In this document: piece after piece, positions 1-11,611 of the stretch
Numbering within the stretch: position 1 is the stretch's first letter
Layout of the letters: the number at the start of each line of letters is the position of its first letter
Source of the DNA: Novimethylophilus sp036504375
GTDB lineage: Bacteria; Pseudomonadota; Gammaproteobacteria; Burkholderiales; Methylophilaceae
Length of the DNA: 64,000 nucleotides
Assembly: GCF_036504375.1 (NCBI RefSeq)
Contig: NZ_DASXVH010000045.1
Span: 15,348-79,347, forward strand
Direction of reading: 5' to 3'
Notes under the pieces: generated by a model
What the model was told of the DNA's origin: nothing
What the model saw: only the letters and a program-made list of their open reading frames with translations
Databases searched by the model: none
Position numbers and translations under genes: made by a program

Positions 1-231
1 GTCCAGCTTGCTGTCGTAATGCACTTTATCCAGTGGCGGGGCGTTGCGCAGATAGGTTTGCTTGAGTTCGGCGGCGTACTGGTACAGCGCCCTGTCGGTT
101 TGCACCAGGTGCTGTTGCGGGTAGCGCTGGGCGATGTATTCACCCAGCCGGTTCCGCTCTGCCAGCTGCCGCACCCGGTCTTGCAGCGCAGCCGGGTAGT
201 GCTGTAGATATTTCAGGTGCCTCGTTAACAT
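1..231 (-). CDS. YgjP-like (M48/DUF45-type) metallopeptidase, N-terminal fragment
   Basis: Partial gene: 77 codons are visible from the ATG at 231 down to the window edge, where the frame is still open. The residues, including the segment LRNAPPLDKVHYDSKL, resemble from memory the N-terminal region of the roughly 170-residue YgjP-like zinc metallopeptidases common in betaproteobacteria. The HExxH zinc motif of that family lies further along and would be outside the window, so the enzymatic assignment is not proven here. It starts only 21 bases after the aminopeptidase stop codon at 253, on the same strand, so the two are probably co-transcribed and may form a small proteolysis operon. Confidence 0.6.
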   Translation of the reverse strand, partial: MLTRHLKYLQHYPAALQDRVRQLAERNRLGEYIAQRYPQQHLVQTDRALYQYAAELKQTYLRNAPPLDKVHYDSKLD

Positions 232-252
232 CCGGATTGGTGTCGGCGATGC

Positions 253-1698
253 TCAAATATCTTGCAGCAAACGCAATCCCAACCCCACCCCGAAGCCGTT
301 CACATCGCTCGCCACCGCGCCCAGCCCGCCCTTGCGGTTGCTGGAAGACAGATCGACATGCAGCCAGGATGGATCGTTCTCGATAAATTTCGACAGGAAG
401 CGTGCCGCGAGAATATGGTCGGCATCGCCCTCCAGCGTGCATTGCTTGATATCGGCGATTTTCGAGTCGAGGTCGACGTCGTAATCACTGTCAAACGGGA
501 AAGCACATACCCGCTCGCCGGCCGCCTGGCCTATGCTCACCGCCTTGCACAACAGTTCGGGCCGATTGCCGAGGATGCCGCTATAGCGGTCTCCGAGCGC
601 CGTCGCCATGCTGCCGGTGAGCGTGGCGAAGTCGATCATCAGCTCGGGCTTGGCCCTGGACGCCAGTGTCAGGGTATCGGCCAGCACCATGCGGCCTTCG
701 GCGTCGGTATGGACGATTTCGATGGTGGTGCCGTTGAGCGCTCTCACCACGTCGTTCTGCTTGTAGGCCTTGGAGCTGATATGGTTCTGCGCCAGCGCCA
801 GCCAGCAGTCGATGTTTATCGGCAATTTCGCGCGCGTCGCCGCCAGCAGGATGCCTAAGCTAACCGCCGAGCCGCTCATGTCTTCGTGCATGCCCTGCAT
901 GTAGCGCGCCGGCTTCAGGTTGTGCCCGCCGGTATCGAAGCAGATGCCCTTGCCCACCAGCGCGACGTGCTTGCGCGCCTGGTCCGGGCGGTAGCTCAGA
1001 TGCACGATCGCGGCATCGTCCGGGTCGGAGCCCTGCGCCACCGCGACAAAGGCGCCGGCACCCAGCTTGCGCAGCTTTTTCAGGTCGTATTCCTCGTACT
1101 TCCAGCCGTGCTCTTGCGCCAGCGCCTGCACTTTGTCGCGGTAGATGCCGGGCGTGAGTTCGTTGGGCGGCAGCATGGTCAGGCTGCGCGCCAGCGTATT
1201 GCCTTCGGCCAGCGCCTGGGTCGCGGCAAAACCGCCCGCCTGCCGACATCCATACAGTTCGATCTTCTTCAGCGGCTTGCGGTCCTGCTTTTTCTTGCGG
1301 CTGGGCAACTCGGCGGAATTGAGCCAGGCCACGTACAGCGCGCTTTCCGCCGCCAGGCGGCGCACCTCGTCATTGCCGAATACGGCGATGGTCAAGACGG
1401 ACGGCCCTTCCTCCAGCAACGGCTGGATGGCTTTGCGCAATGCGGTGTGGCGCTCGAAAGCGGATAGTTTCGGATCGACGATCACCCACGCCGCCTTGCC
1501 GCCTTGCGGCAGATCGGCCACCAGCGGGGATTTCGCCAGCTCCGCATATTTGCTCTTGTGCCGTTTCAGCCTGGCGTCGAGCACTTCGTTCAATGGCGCA
1601 TGGGGCTGCTGCGGAGGCAATATAAGCAGCAAATGGCCAGCACCTGCAGCCACATGATCCGTAATATCGCTTTGATTTTGAATGAGTTTGGCCGTCAT
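253..1698 (-). CDS. Leucyl aminopeptidase family protein (peptidase M17)
   Basis: A 481-residue cytosolic metallo-aminopeptidase that would remove N-terminal residues from peptides. The C-terminal catalytic half carries the M17 signatures: GKGICFDTGG (metal-binding Lys and Asp) and HTDAEGRMVLADTL (the family usually has NTDAEGRL), plus DFATLTGS. The N-terminal half is the divergent macro-like domain. GHNLKP in place of the more usual GISLKP and the length slightly below PepA (about 500) suggest the second, PepB-like or short M17 subgroup rather than classical PepA; I therefore give no symbol. ATG at 1698 has GAGAAG upstream. It is transcribed divergently from aceE across a 155-base gap. Confidence 0.88.
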   Translation of the reverse strand: MTAKLIQNQSDITDHVAAGAGHLLLILPPQQPHAPLNEVLDARLKRHKSKYAELAKSPLVADLPQGGKAAWVIVDPKLSAFERHTALRKAIQPLLEEGPSVLTIAVFGNDEVRRLAAESALYVAWLNSAELPSRKKKQDRKPLKKIELYGCRQAGGFAATQALAEGNTLARSLTMLPPNELTPGIYRDKVQALAQEHGWKYEEYDLKKLRKLGAGAFVAVAQGSDPDDAAIVHLSYRPDQARKHVALVGKGICFDTGGHNLKPARYMQGMHEDMSGSAVSLGILLAATRAKLPINIDCWLALAQNHISSKAYKQNDVVRALNGTTIEIVHTDAEGRMVLADTLTLASRAKPELMIDFATLTGSMATALGDRYSGILGNRPELLCKAVSIGQAAGERVCAFPFDSDYDVDLDSKIADIKQCTLEGDADHILAARFLSKFIENDPSWLHVDLSSSNRKGGLGAVASDVNGFGVGLGLRLLQDI

Positions 1699-1725
1699 TA
1701 TTACTTCTCGCAGAGTAGTTTAAAC

Positions 1726-1742
1726 TTGACCGCCGGGGTCAA
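1726..1742. promoter_or_regulatory. Palindrome TTGACC-N5-GGTCAA between pepA-like gene and aceE
   Basis: A perfect 6-5-6 inverted repeat centred in the divergent intergenic region. Each arm also resembles a sigma-70 -35 element, one for each direction, so it could be an operator or simply two back-to-back -35 boxes. I do not see well-placed -10 elements. It does not match the E. coli PdhR operator. Confidence 0.3.
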
Positions 1743-1853
1743 AATAGCGAAGATAGCGCCTTTCGCCAGCAGCCCGGCGCTGCATTGTCACGCCGTGAAA
1801 CGGAGATTATACCGTTAGCGGCCAGCCCAAAAGTATTCCAGGAGAGCAAGCCC

Positions 1854-4517
<2,664 letters not shown>

Positions 4518-4531
4518 TAAAGGTTGGATAA

Positions 4532-5863
4532 ATGAGCCAAACGATAGAAGTCAAAGTCCCGGACATCGGCAATTTCGATAGCGTCGATGTTATCGAGGTA
4601 CTGGTGAAGTCCGGCGACGCGATCGGTAAAGACGACTCGCTGATTACGCTGGAATCCGACAAGGCGTCGATGGACATTCCATCGCCGCAGGCGGGCACGG
4701 TAAGGGAAGTGAAAATCAAGGTCGGTGACAAAGTGGCCCAGGGCACATTGATCCTGACCCTGGAAACCGCGGCTGGCGCAGCACCTGCCGTCAAGCCGGA
4801 ACCGACCGTCACACCGGCACCGCAAGCCGCACCAATTATTGCAGAGGTACCCCCGCCCAGCCGTCCGGTGCCGGAAGTGCCCAAGCCCATCGCGCCGCAG
4901 CATACGCCCGACCCGGTTGCAGCCCGCGCCGAATTCGCTCCCGGCAAAGCGCCGCACGCCAGCCCTTCGGTGCGCAAATTCGCACGCGAACTGGGCGCCA
5001 ACCTGGTCCTGGTCAATGGCTCAGGCCCCAAGGGCAGGATACTCAAGGAAGACGTGCAAGCCTACGTCAAGGGCGAACTCGCCAAGCCGCGCAGCGAAGC
5101 GCTTTCCAGCGGCGGCGGTCTGGTTGTGCCACAGATGCCGGTAATCGATTTCAGCCAGTACGGCGAAACCGAATCCCAGCCGCTATCGCGCATCAAAAAG
5201 CTTTCCGGCGCGAATCTGCACCGCAACTGGGTCACCGCCCCGCATGTCACCCAGTTCGACAACGCCGATATCACCGACCTCGAGGCTTTCCGCAAATCGA
5301 TGCAGGACGAAGCCAACAAGCGCGGCGTCAAGCTGACGATGCTGGCTTTCCTGATGAAGGCGGTGGTCAATGCGCTGCGCACCTACCCCAACTTCAATGC
5401 CTCGCTGGCGCCGGACGGCGACAGCCTGATCATGAAGAAGTACCATCACATCGGCTTTGCCTGCGATACGCCTGACGGCCTGGTAGTGCCGGTGATCCGC
5501 GACGTCAACCAGAAGGACGTACTGGACATCGCGCGCGACTTGGGCGAACTGTCGGCCAAGGCGCGCGAAAGAAAGCTGAAGCTGGAGGAAATGCAGGGTG
5601 GCTGCTTCACCATCTCCAGCCTGGGCGGTATCGGCGGCACCGCTTTCACGCCGATTATCAATTGCCCGGAAGTCGCCATCCTCGGCGTGTCGCGTTCCAG
5701 CATCGAACCGGTATGGAATGCCCAGACCAAGGCCTTCGAGCCGCGCCTGATGCTGCCACTGTCGCTGTCCTACGACCATCGCGTGATCGACGGCGCCGAC
5801 GGCGCGCGCTTCACCAGCCATCTGCGCGTGATGCTGTCCGACGTGCGGAGATTGTTACTGTAA
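4532..5863 (+). CDS. aceF: Dihydrolipoamide acetyltransferase, E2 of pyruvate dehydrogenase
   Basis: Core acetyltransferase of the PDH complex; transfers the acetyl group from lipoamide to CoA. A single N-terminal lipoyl domain (residues 1-80) has the modified lysine at K44 in ESDKASMD. A Pro/Ala linker (about 82-145) leads to the peripheral subunit-binding domain (ASPSVRKFARELG, about 145-185), then the catalytic domain with the active-site histidine near residue 416 in SYDHRVIDGADGARF. At 443 residues it is a one-lipoyl-domain form, shorter than the three-domain E. coli enzyme; the next gene's product carries its own lipoyl domain. RBS AAGG lies just upstream of the ATG. Confidence 0.96.
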   Translation: MSQTIEVKVPDIGNFDSVDVIEVLVKSGDAIGKDDSLITLESDKASMDIPSPQAGTVREVKIKVGDKVAQGTLILTLETAAGAAPAVKPEPTVTPAPQAAPIIAEVPPPSRPVPEVPKPIAPQHTPDPVAARAEFAPGKAPHASPSVRKFARELGANLVLVNGSGPKGRILKEDVQAYVKGELAKPRSEALSSGGGLVVPQMPVIDFSQYGETESQPLSRIKKLSGANLHRNWVTAPHVTQFDNADITDLEAFRKSMQDEANKRGVKLTMLAFLMKAVVNALRTYPNFNASLAPDGDSLIMKKYHHIGFACDTPDGLVVPVIRDVNQKDVLDIARDLGELSAKARERKLKLEEMQGGCFTISSLGGIGGTAFTPIINCPEVAILGVSRSSIEPVWNAQTKAFEPRLMLPLSLSYDHRVIDGADGARFTSHLRVMLSDVRRLLL

Positions 5864-5939
5864 ATTTCAGCCACCGGCAACATGGGGAAAGCAAAACCTT
5901 CTGGGTTACCCCGTGCTCCCCGTGGCTCAAGAGGTTTTT

Positions 5940-7682
5940 ATGAGCCAGATTATCGAAGTGCAGGTTCCTGACATCGGCAATTTCGACAGCGTCGATGTCA
6001 TCGAAGTATTGGTCAAGGCCGGTGACGGCATTGCCAAGGACGACTCGCTGATCACGCTGGAGTCGGACAAGGCTTCGATGGATATTCCCAGTCCGCAAGC
6101 CGGCACGGTGAAGGAAGTCAAGGTCAAGGTCGGCGACAAGGTCGCCAAGGGATCGCTGATCCTGATGCTGGAAACGGCCGCAGCCACAGTGCTGGCGTCG
6201 AAACCTGCTGCGGCGACTGAAAACAAGCCTGCGCCGGCCCTCGCTCCTACAGCCGCCCCCGCCGGCAATGCCGACCTCCACGCCGAGGTGCTGGTGCTGG
6301 GCGCCGGGCCCGGCGGTTACACTGCCGCCTTCCGCGCCGCCGATCTCGGCAAGAAAGTGGTGCTGGTGGAGCGCTATCCCAATCTGGGCGGCGTCTGCCT
6401 CAACGTCGGCTGCATTCCGTCCAAGGCATTGTTGCACGCCGCGAAGGTCATCACCGAAGCGGAAGAAATGGCCGAACACGGCATCAGCTTCGGCAAGCCG
6501 CAAATCGACCTCGCCAAATTGAGGTCGTGGAAAGAAAACGACGTCGTCGACAAGCTCACCGACGGCCTGACCCAGTTGGCAAAACAGCGCAACGTGACTG
6601 TGGTATACGGCCTGGGCCGTTTCACTTCCGCCAATCGCCTCGAAGTCCGGGCTGCGGACGGCAAGGCAAGCTCTATCTCCTTCGATAACGCGATCGTCGC
6701 CGCCGGCTCCCAAGCGACCAAGATTCCGGACATAGCTACCGACCCCCGCATCATGGATTCCACCGGCGCGCTGGCGCTGGACGACATTCCCAAACGCCTG
6801 CTGGTCGTCGGCGGCGGCATCATCGGCCTGGAAATGGGCACGGTGTACGACGCCTTCGGTTCCAAAGTCACCATCGTGGAATTAGGCGACGGCCTGATCC
6901 CCGGCTGCGACCGAGACCTGGTGAAGCCCCTGCACAAGCGCATGGAAAAACGCTTCGAAAAAATCCTGCTCAAGACCAGGGTCGTCAAGATCGACCCCAG
7001 GAAAGACGGCATTCACGTCACGTTCGAAGGCGACAATGCGCCGGAACCGCAGCTCTATGACCGTGTGCTGGTCGCCATCGGCCGCCGCCCCAACGGCAAG
7101 AATATCGGCGCCGAAAACGCCGGGCTGTTCGTCGACGAACGCGGCTTCATCCCGGTGGACAAGCAGATGCGCACCAACGTGCCGCATATTTTCGCGATCG
7201 GCGACATCGCCGGCCATCCGATGCTGGCGCACAAGGCCACGCACGAAGGCAAAGTGGCGGCAGAAGTAATCGCCGGCCACAAGGTCGAATTCCAGGCGCT
7301 GGCGATCCCTTCTGTTGCTTATACCGATCCGGAAGTGGCCTGGGCCGGCGTCACCGAGACCGAGGCCAGGCAGAAAGGCTTGGAAATCGAAAAAACCTCT
7401 TTCCCGTGGGCTGCCAGCGGACGTGCTTTATCCATCGGCCGTACCGAAGGCGCCACCAAGCTGATTTTCGACAAGGGCAGCAAACGCCTGATCGGCGTCG
7501 GCATCGTCGGCACCAATGCCGGCGAACTGCTGGCCGAAGCCGTGCTGGCACTGGAAATGGGCGCCGATGCCGAAGATATCGGGCTAACCATACATGCCCA
7601 CCCGACGCTGTCGGAAACCGTGGCTTTTGCCTCCGAAATGGCGGAAGGCACGATTACCGATCTCTATATCCGGAAAAAATAA
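5940..7682 (+). CDS. lpd: Dihydrolipoyl dehydrogenase (E3) with N-terminal lipoyl domain
   Basis: Flavoprotein that reoxidises dihydrolipoamide with NAD+. Residues 1-82 form a lipoyl domain (K44) nearly identical to that of aceF; a short Ala/Pro linker follows, then the pyridine nucleotide-disulfide oxidoreductase body: FAD motif GAGPGG near residue 120, redox-active C153 and C158 in GGVCLNVGCIPSK, NAD motif GGGIIG, and the C-terminal HAHPTLSE with the catalytic His/Glu pair. It has 580 residues, versus about 475 for E3 without a lipoyl domain. I chose the ATG at 5940 (AAGAGG upstream) over an upstream in-frame start at 5913. Lipoyl-E3 fusions are known in betaproteobacteria and Neisseria. 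Confidence 0.95.
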   Translation: MSQIIEVQVPDIGNFDSVDVIEVLVKAGDGIAKDDSLITLESDKASMDIPSPQAGTVKEVKVKVGDKVAKGSLILMLETAAATVLASKPAAATENKPAPALAPTAAPAGNADLHAEVLVLGAGPGGYTAAFRAADLGKKVVLVERYPNLGGVCLNVGCIPSKALLHAAKVITEAEEMAEHGISFGKPQIDLAKLRSWKENDVVDKLTDGLTQLAKQRNVTVVYGLGRFTSANRLEVRAADGKASSISFDNAIVAAGSQATKIPDIATDPRIMDSTGALALDDIPKRLLVVGGGIIGLEMGTVYDAFGSKVTIVELGDGLIPGCDRDLVKPLHKRMEKRFEKILLKTRVVKIDPRKDGIHVTFEGDNAPEPQLYDRVLVAIGRRPNGKNIGAENAGLFVDERGFIPVDKQMRTNVPHIFAIGDIAGHPMLAHKATHEGKVAAEVIAGHKVEFQALAIPSVAYTDPEVAWAGVTETEARQKGLEIEKTSFPWAASGRALSIGRTEGATKLIFDKGSKRLIGVGIVGTNAGELLAEAVLALEMGADAEDIGLTIHAHPTLSETVAFASEMAEGTITDLYIRKK

Positions 7683-7691
7683 CCAACGGCC

Positions 7692-9077
7692 ATGCTGCCG
7701 CCAGGCTTTCTCGCCGCATTGCAATCGTCATTCTCACCGGATCGCCTGTTCACCGATCCGGTAGATTGCTACGCCTATGCCTACGACAATTCGCGCAATT
7801 TCCGGCCGCCGCAGGCCGTGGTTTTCCCGCTGAACGCAGAGGAAGTGCAAGCGGTGGTACTGCTTTGCAACCAGTATCGCGTCCCTGTCGTGCCGCGCGG
7901 CCGCGGAACCGGCACCGCTGGCGGCAGCGTGCCGGAGCAAGGCGGGGTGGCGTTGTCGCTGGAACGGATGAACCGCATCCTTAAGGTAGACCCGGACAAT
8001 CGCATGGCAATCATAGAACCCGGCGTATTGAATCAGGATCTGCAGGATGCCATTCGTCCCCAGGGCTTCTTTTGGCCGCCCGACCCTTCCAGCGCGCCGT
8101 ATTGCACGGTAGGCGGCAATCTCGCCACCTGCGCCGCCGGTCCGCATGCGGTGAAATACGGCGTCGCGCGCGACCATGTGCTGGGGCTGAAAGCCGTCAC
8201 CGGCAGCGGCGAACTGATCAAGACCGGGTGTTATACCACCAAGGGCGTGGTAGGCTACGACCTGACGCGGCTGATAGTTGGCTCCGAAGGCACGCTGGCC
8301 GTCATCGTCGAAGCCACGCTCAAGCTGACCCCCTTGCCGCGCGCGGTCGGCGGGCTTACCGCGCAGTATCGCGACACTACCAGCTGCGCTCATGCCATCG
8401 CCGCGATCATGGCACAGCCTTTCGTGCCCTCGGCATTGGAATTCCTCGACAACAATGCGCTCAACCTGATCCGCAACCGCCATCCCGGCATGCTGCCGGA
8501 CGACATGCGCGCGCTGCTGATGATAGAAGTGGACGGCTCCGAGCAGGAGATCGCCGAAGCAACGATGGCTATCATCAATGCCTGCCAGCTGGATGGCTTG
8601 ATCGAGGCCAAGCAGGCCAACGATACGCAATCGCTGTGGGCGGCGCGCAAGGCCTTGTCGCCGTTGTTACGCGACATCGCGCCGAAAAAAATCAACGAGG
8701 ATGTCGCCGTACCGGTGTCACGGCTGCCGGAACTGCTTGGGGGCATCGAACGGCTGGCCGCGCGCTACCAGATTGCCAACGTCAACTTCGGTCATGCGGG
8801 CAACGGCAACATCCACGTCAACCTGCTGGTAAACCCGGACGACGGAAATGAAATGCAGCGTGCGGAACAATGCCTGGACGCAGTGTTCTCATTGGTGCTG
8901 GGGCTGGACGGCACCCTTTCCGGCGAGCATGGCGTGGGCATGGCCAAGCGGCCTTTCGTCGGCAGGGAAATCGATGCCGTCACGCTGGATTTCATGCGCA
9001 GCATCAAGAAAACCTTCGATCCTGCCGATATCCTGAATCCGGGAAAATTATTCCCTGCGGTGGGAAAAAGTCTCTAA
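7692..9077 (+). CDS. FAD-binding oxidase, GlcD / D-lactate dehydrogenase family
   Basis: A 461-residue FAD-linked 2-hydroxyacid dehydrogenase-like protein. The N-terminal FAD_binding_4 domain shows PRGRGTGTAGG and GGNLATCAAGPHAVKYG; the C-terminal FAD-oxidase_C domain ends with NFGHAGNGNIHVNLL and GTLSGEHGVGMAKRPF. The substrate (glycolate, D-lactate or another 2-hydroxy acid) cannot be decided from sequence. Partner genes glcE and glcF are absent nearby. It begins nine bases after the lpd stop, so it is probably the last gene of the PDH operon; a D-lactate dehydrogenase supplying pyruvate to PDH would make sense, but that is inference. No clear Shine-Dalgarno precedes the ATG. Confidence 0.88.
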   Translation: MLPPGFLAALQSSFSPDRLFTDPVDCYAYAYDNSRNFRPPQAVVFPLNAEEVQAVVLLCNQYRVPVVPRGRGTGTAGGSVPEQGGVALSLERMNRILKVDPDNRMAIIEPGVLNQDLQDAIRPQGFFWPPDPSSAPYCTVGGNLATCAAGPHAVKYGVARDHVLGLKAVTGSGELIKTGCYTTKGVVGYDLTRLIVGSEGTLAVIVEATLKLTPLPRAVGGLTAQYRDTTSCAHAIAAIMAQPFVPSALEFLDNNALNLIRNRHPGMLPDDMRALLMIEVDGSEQEIAEATMAIINACQLDGLIEAKQANDTQSLWAARKALSPLLRDIAPKKINEDVAVPVSRLPELLGGIERLAARYQIANVNFGHAGNGNIHVNLLVNPDDGNEMQRAEQCLDAVFSLVLGLDGTLSGEHGVGMAKRPFVGREIDAVTLDFMRSIKKTFDPADILNPGKLFPAVGKSL

Positions 9078-9139
9078 AGTTATCCTCATTTTTGTCGTTA
9101 AGATGGTATGCTAGAAAACGTTGAGTCAAGAGGTACATC

Positions 9140-9439
9140 ATGAAAATTGACGGGTCTTTACGAGGGACCGCGCTCACAGGCGCCACCAGCCAGGCACCCG
9201 CACGCGGCAAGGGTTCTGCGGCAAGTTCTCCCAAACAGGACAGCGTCAGCCTTTCCGATACGTCTTCGCAATTGCAGGCGCTGGAAACCAGCGTCAACCA
9301 GGCTTCCGGATTCGATGCCGCCAAGGTTGAAGCTATCAAGCAGGCGATCAGCGAAGGCCGTTTCAAGATCAACCCGGAACAGATCGCCGATGGCCTGATC
9401 GCTTCCACCCGCGAACTCGTCGCGCAACACAAGGCCTGA
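9140..9439 (+). CDS. flgM: Anti-sigma-28 factor FlgM
   Basis: A 99-residue protein that holds the flagellar sigma factor FliA inactive until the hook-basal body is complete and FlgM is exported. The N-terminus MKIDGS, a low-complexity Ala/Ser/Gly region, a DSVSLSD segment and the C-terminal sigma-binding helices (AKVEAIKQAISEGRFKINPEQIADGLI) are typical. AAGAGG lies upstream of the ATG. It is followed by flgN, the usual pairing. Its target, fliA, is encoded on the opposite strand at about 11.6-12.3 kb in this same window. Confidence 0.93.
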   Translation: MKIDGSLRGTALTGATSQAPARGKGSAASSPKQDSVSLSDTSSQLQALETSVNQASGFDAAKVEAIKQAISEGRFKINPEQIADGLIASTRELVAQHKA

Positions 9440-9466
9440 CGCCTGCGCTCCTGAAATAGCTCGTCA

Positions 9467-9961
9467 TTGGCTCAACCCGGTTCCATCGATACGCTGCTGC
9501 TCGCAGGCCTGCAGGCTGAAGAGCAGGCTTTCCGCGACTTCAAGACCGCACTGCAGGCCGAGCAGAAGGCCTTGATCGCTGGCGATATTACCGCGCTCAC
9601 GGCGATTTCGACGTCAAAACTGAAGCAGGTTGAACATCTGAACCGCCTTGCTGCACAGCGGCTCGAGCGCATCGTCACGCTGGGGCTGACAGCCGACCGC
9701 AACGGCATGGAGAAATGGGCGGCGCAGGCGGGGACTGCCGCAACCGAAGCATGGCGCTCCATGCTCGCCACAGCCAGCGAAGCCCATCAAGCCAACCAGA
9801 TCAATGGCACGCTGATTCAAAATCATCTGCAACACAATCAGCAAGCGATGTCTGCTTTGCTCGCAGCATCCAACCAAGCCAATCTGTATGGACCCGACGG
9901 TCAGCCGAAAAATACGCCACCGGGCGGCGGCAGTTCACGCGGCATTATCGGCAAGGCCTGA
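9467..9961 (+). CDS. flgN: Flagellar export chaperone FlgN
   Basis: A 164-residue, mostly alpha-helical protein of the FlgN family, the export chaperone of the hook-associated proteins FlgK and FlgL. Recognised by position directly after flgM, length, and the helical N-terminus with LLLAGLQAEEQAFRDFKTALQAEQKAL, followed by a disordered Gly/Pro tail. The start appears to be TTG at 9467; no in-frame ATG lies near the N-terminus. It converges with motD, leaving a 17-base gap. Confidence 0.85.
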   Translation: MAQPGSIDTLLLAGLQAEEQAFRDFKTALQAEQKALIAGDITALTAISTSKLKQVEHLNRLAAQRLERIVTLGLTADRNGMEKWAAQAGTAATEAWRSMLATASEAHQANQINGTLIQNHLQHNQQAMSALLAASNQANLYGPDGQPKNTPPGGGSSRGIIGKA

Positions 9962-9978
9962 TGCGGTTAAACGAGGGT

Positions 9979-10827
9979 TTACGGCCGGGCTGAAGTGGCC
10001 GAGACTGGACTCGGAGGCGGTTTTACGTCCGGGTCCAGTTTGACGTCCTGCACTCCGCCCTGATTTTCCGCCAATATCATTACCGTTACACGCCGATTGC
10101 GGGCACGGCCTTCGGGTGTACTGTTATCTTCCACCGGCCGATTGTCGGCGTAGCCGATCGCCACCATGCGGTCGCCGCCGACGCCGCTTTCGGCAAACAA
10201 CCGAATCACGCTGCTGGCACGCGCCGTAGACAACTCCCAGTTCGAGGGGAAAACCGGGGAATTGATAGGCAGATTATCGGTATGGCCTTCCACCTGAATC
10301 TGATGGGTATCTATCGCCAGCACCTTGGCCACCGCAGTCAGCACCGAAATCGAATCCTTGTTCAGATCCGCCTTGGCAATTTCGAACAGGAGACTGGCAT
10401 TGATTTCTATGGAAATGCCGCGATTGCTCTCGGTGACCTTGACCTGACCGCCCTTCACCAGCGGCTCCATGACTTTGAGGATATCGGTCGCGACCGATTT
10501 CATGTTCTCGCGCCGCTTCTCCTTCTCCACCTCGACAATCCGGGAAGCAGCATCCATTTGCATCGGCACAATTTGCGGAATGGGTTTGCCGTGCTCAACC
10601 GTTCCCTGCGGCATGGGTGCTTGGACATAAATCACTTTTTCGCTGGTGGGAGCACTTTTGAAAGCTTCCACGATGGAATCCGAGAGCACCTTGTATTTTC
10701 CCTCGTTGATCGAGGAAATCGCGTACATTACCACGAAGAACGCGAACAGCAGGGTGATGAAGTCGGCGTAGGAGACCAGCCAGCGCTCGTGGTTCTCGTG
10801 CTCCTCGGGTTTTTTTCTGCGTGCCAT
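9979..10827 (-). CDS. motD: Flagellar motor protein MotD/MotB (stator, peptidoglycan-binding)
   Basis: Stator subunit anchoring the ion channel to peptidoglycan. Basic N-terminus (MARRKK), one transmembrane helix with the proton-carrying aspartate D22 in SYADFITLLFAFFVVMYA, a periplasmic linker, then an OmpA-like domain (GHTDNLPINS, ELSTARASSVIRLF, RNRRVTVMI). It has 282 residues. It follows motC by 16 bases at the end of a flhF-flhG-fliA-motC-motD operon; this arrangement matches the MotC/MotD rather than the MotA/MotB set, though the functional distinction is not visible in sequence alone. Confidence 0.9.
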   Translation of the reverse strand: MARRKKPEEHENHERWLVSYADFITLLFAFFVVMYAISSINEGKYKVLSDSIVEAFKSAPTSEKVIYVQAPMPQGTVEHGKPIPQIVPMQMDAASRIVEVEKEKRRENMKSVATDILKVMEPLVKGGQVKVTESNRGISIEINASLLFEIAKADLNKDSISVLTAVAKVLAIDTHQIQVEGHTDNLPINSPVFPSNWELSTARASSVIRLFAESGVGGDRMVAIGYADNRPVEDNSTPEGRARNRRVTVMILAENQGGVQDVKLDPDVKPPPSPVSATSARP

Positions 10828-10843
10828 CTAGAATGGGCTGGGC

Positions 10844-11599
10844 TCAGGTGATGAAGCCGCGCAGCTTGGTATCGATCAGCCGCGGATTCTCGCCATTGGC
10901 GATGGACACCAGGCCATCCACCACCATCTGGCGCTTGACCATTTCGCGGCCGATCACCGACTTGATTTTGCTCGACAACGGCAAGAAAAACAGATTGGCC
11001 GAGCCCACGCCGTAGATCGTGGCGACAAACGCAACCGCGATACCGGCGCCCAGTTTGGACGGATCGGAAAGATTTTCCATCACGTGGATCAGACCCATCA
11101 CCGCGCCGATAATGCCTATCGTCGGCGAATAGCCGCCGGCAGATTCCCATACTTTCGCCGATAGTCGATAATGCTCGTCGTAGGCATCCATCTCGACTTC
11201 CAGCGCCTCGCGCAGCTTTTCCGGCTCGGCACCATCCACCAGCATCTGCAGGCCTTTTTTCATGAACGGATCCTGCATTTCCACCAGGATGGGCTCCAGC
11301 GACAACAACCCGCCGCGGCGGGCGGTATTGCCCCAGCCGGTGATCTGCTCGATAACCTCCTCCAGCACCACCCGCGGCGGCACGAATGCCCATGAAACCA
11401 GCTTCAGCCCCAGCAGGAAAACCGGCAGCGAATACTGGATCAGTACCGCGCCCATGGTACCGCCAATGACGATGATGAAGGCGGTGAGCTGCATCAGCGT
11501 GCTAACATGGCCGCCTTCGAGTACCTGCCCGCCGATGATGGCGCCCAGTGCAATGATAATGCCGACAAAAGTAGTGATGTCGATTGGTAGGTTTTTCAT
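10844..11599 (-). CDS. motC: Flagellar motor protein MotC/MotA (stator channel subunit)
   Basis: A 251-residue MotA/TolQ/ExbB-family membrane protein forming the stator ion channel with the MotB-type partner encoded next. Four transmembrane segments are visible: about residues 7-24, 33-52, 150-172 and 183-205. A cytoplasmic loop lies between the second and third, and the proline-containing GGYSPTIGIIGAVMGLIHVM segment is characteristic. It lies 12 bases after fliA, so co-transcription with the sigma factor is likely. Confidence 0.9.
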   Translation of the reverse strand: MKNLPIDITTFVGIIIALGAIIGGQVLEGGHVSTLMQLTAFIIVIGGTMGAVLIQYSLPVFLLGLKLVSWAFVPPRVVLEEVIEQITGWGNTARRGGLLSLEPILVEMQDPFMKKGLQMLVDGAEPEKLREALEVEMDAYDEHYRLSAKVWESAGGYSPTIGIIGAVMGLIHVMENLSDPSKLGAGIAVAFVATIYGVGSANLFFLPLSSKIKSVIGREMVKRQMVVDGLVSIANGENPRLIDTKLRGFIT

Positions 11600-11611
11600 C
11601 GGGCGGCAGTC

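Noticed and set aside
9078..9139. Sigma-28 or sigma-54 promoter for flgM
   Set aside because: The 62-base gap has TTGTCG and TATGCT/TAGAAA but at unsuitable spacing, and no GCCGATAA or GG-N10-GC pattern.
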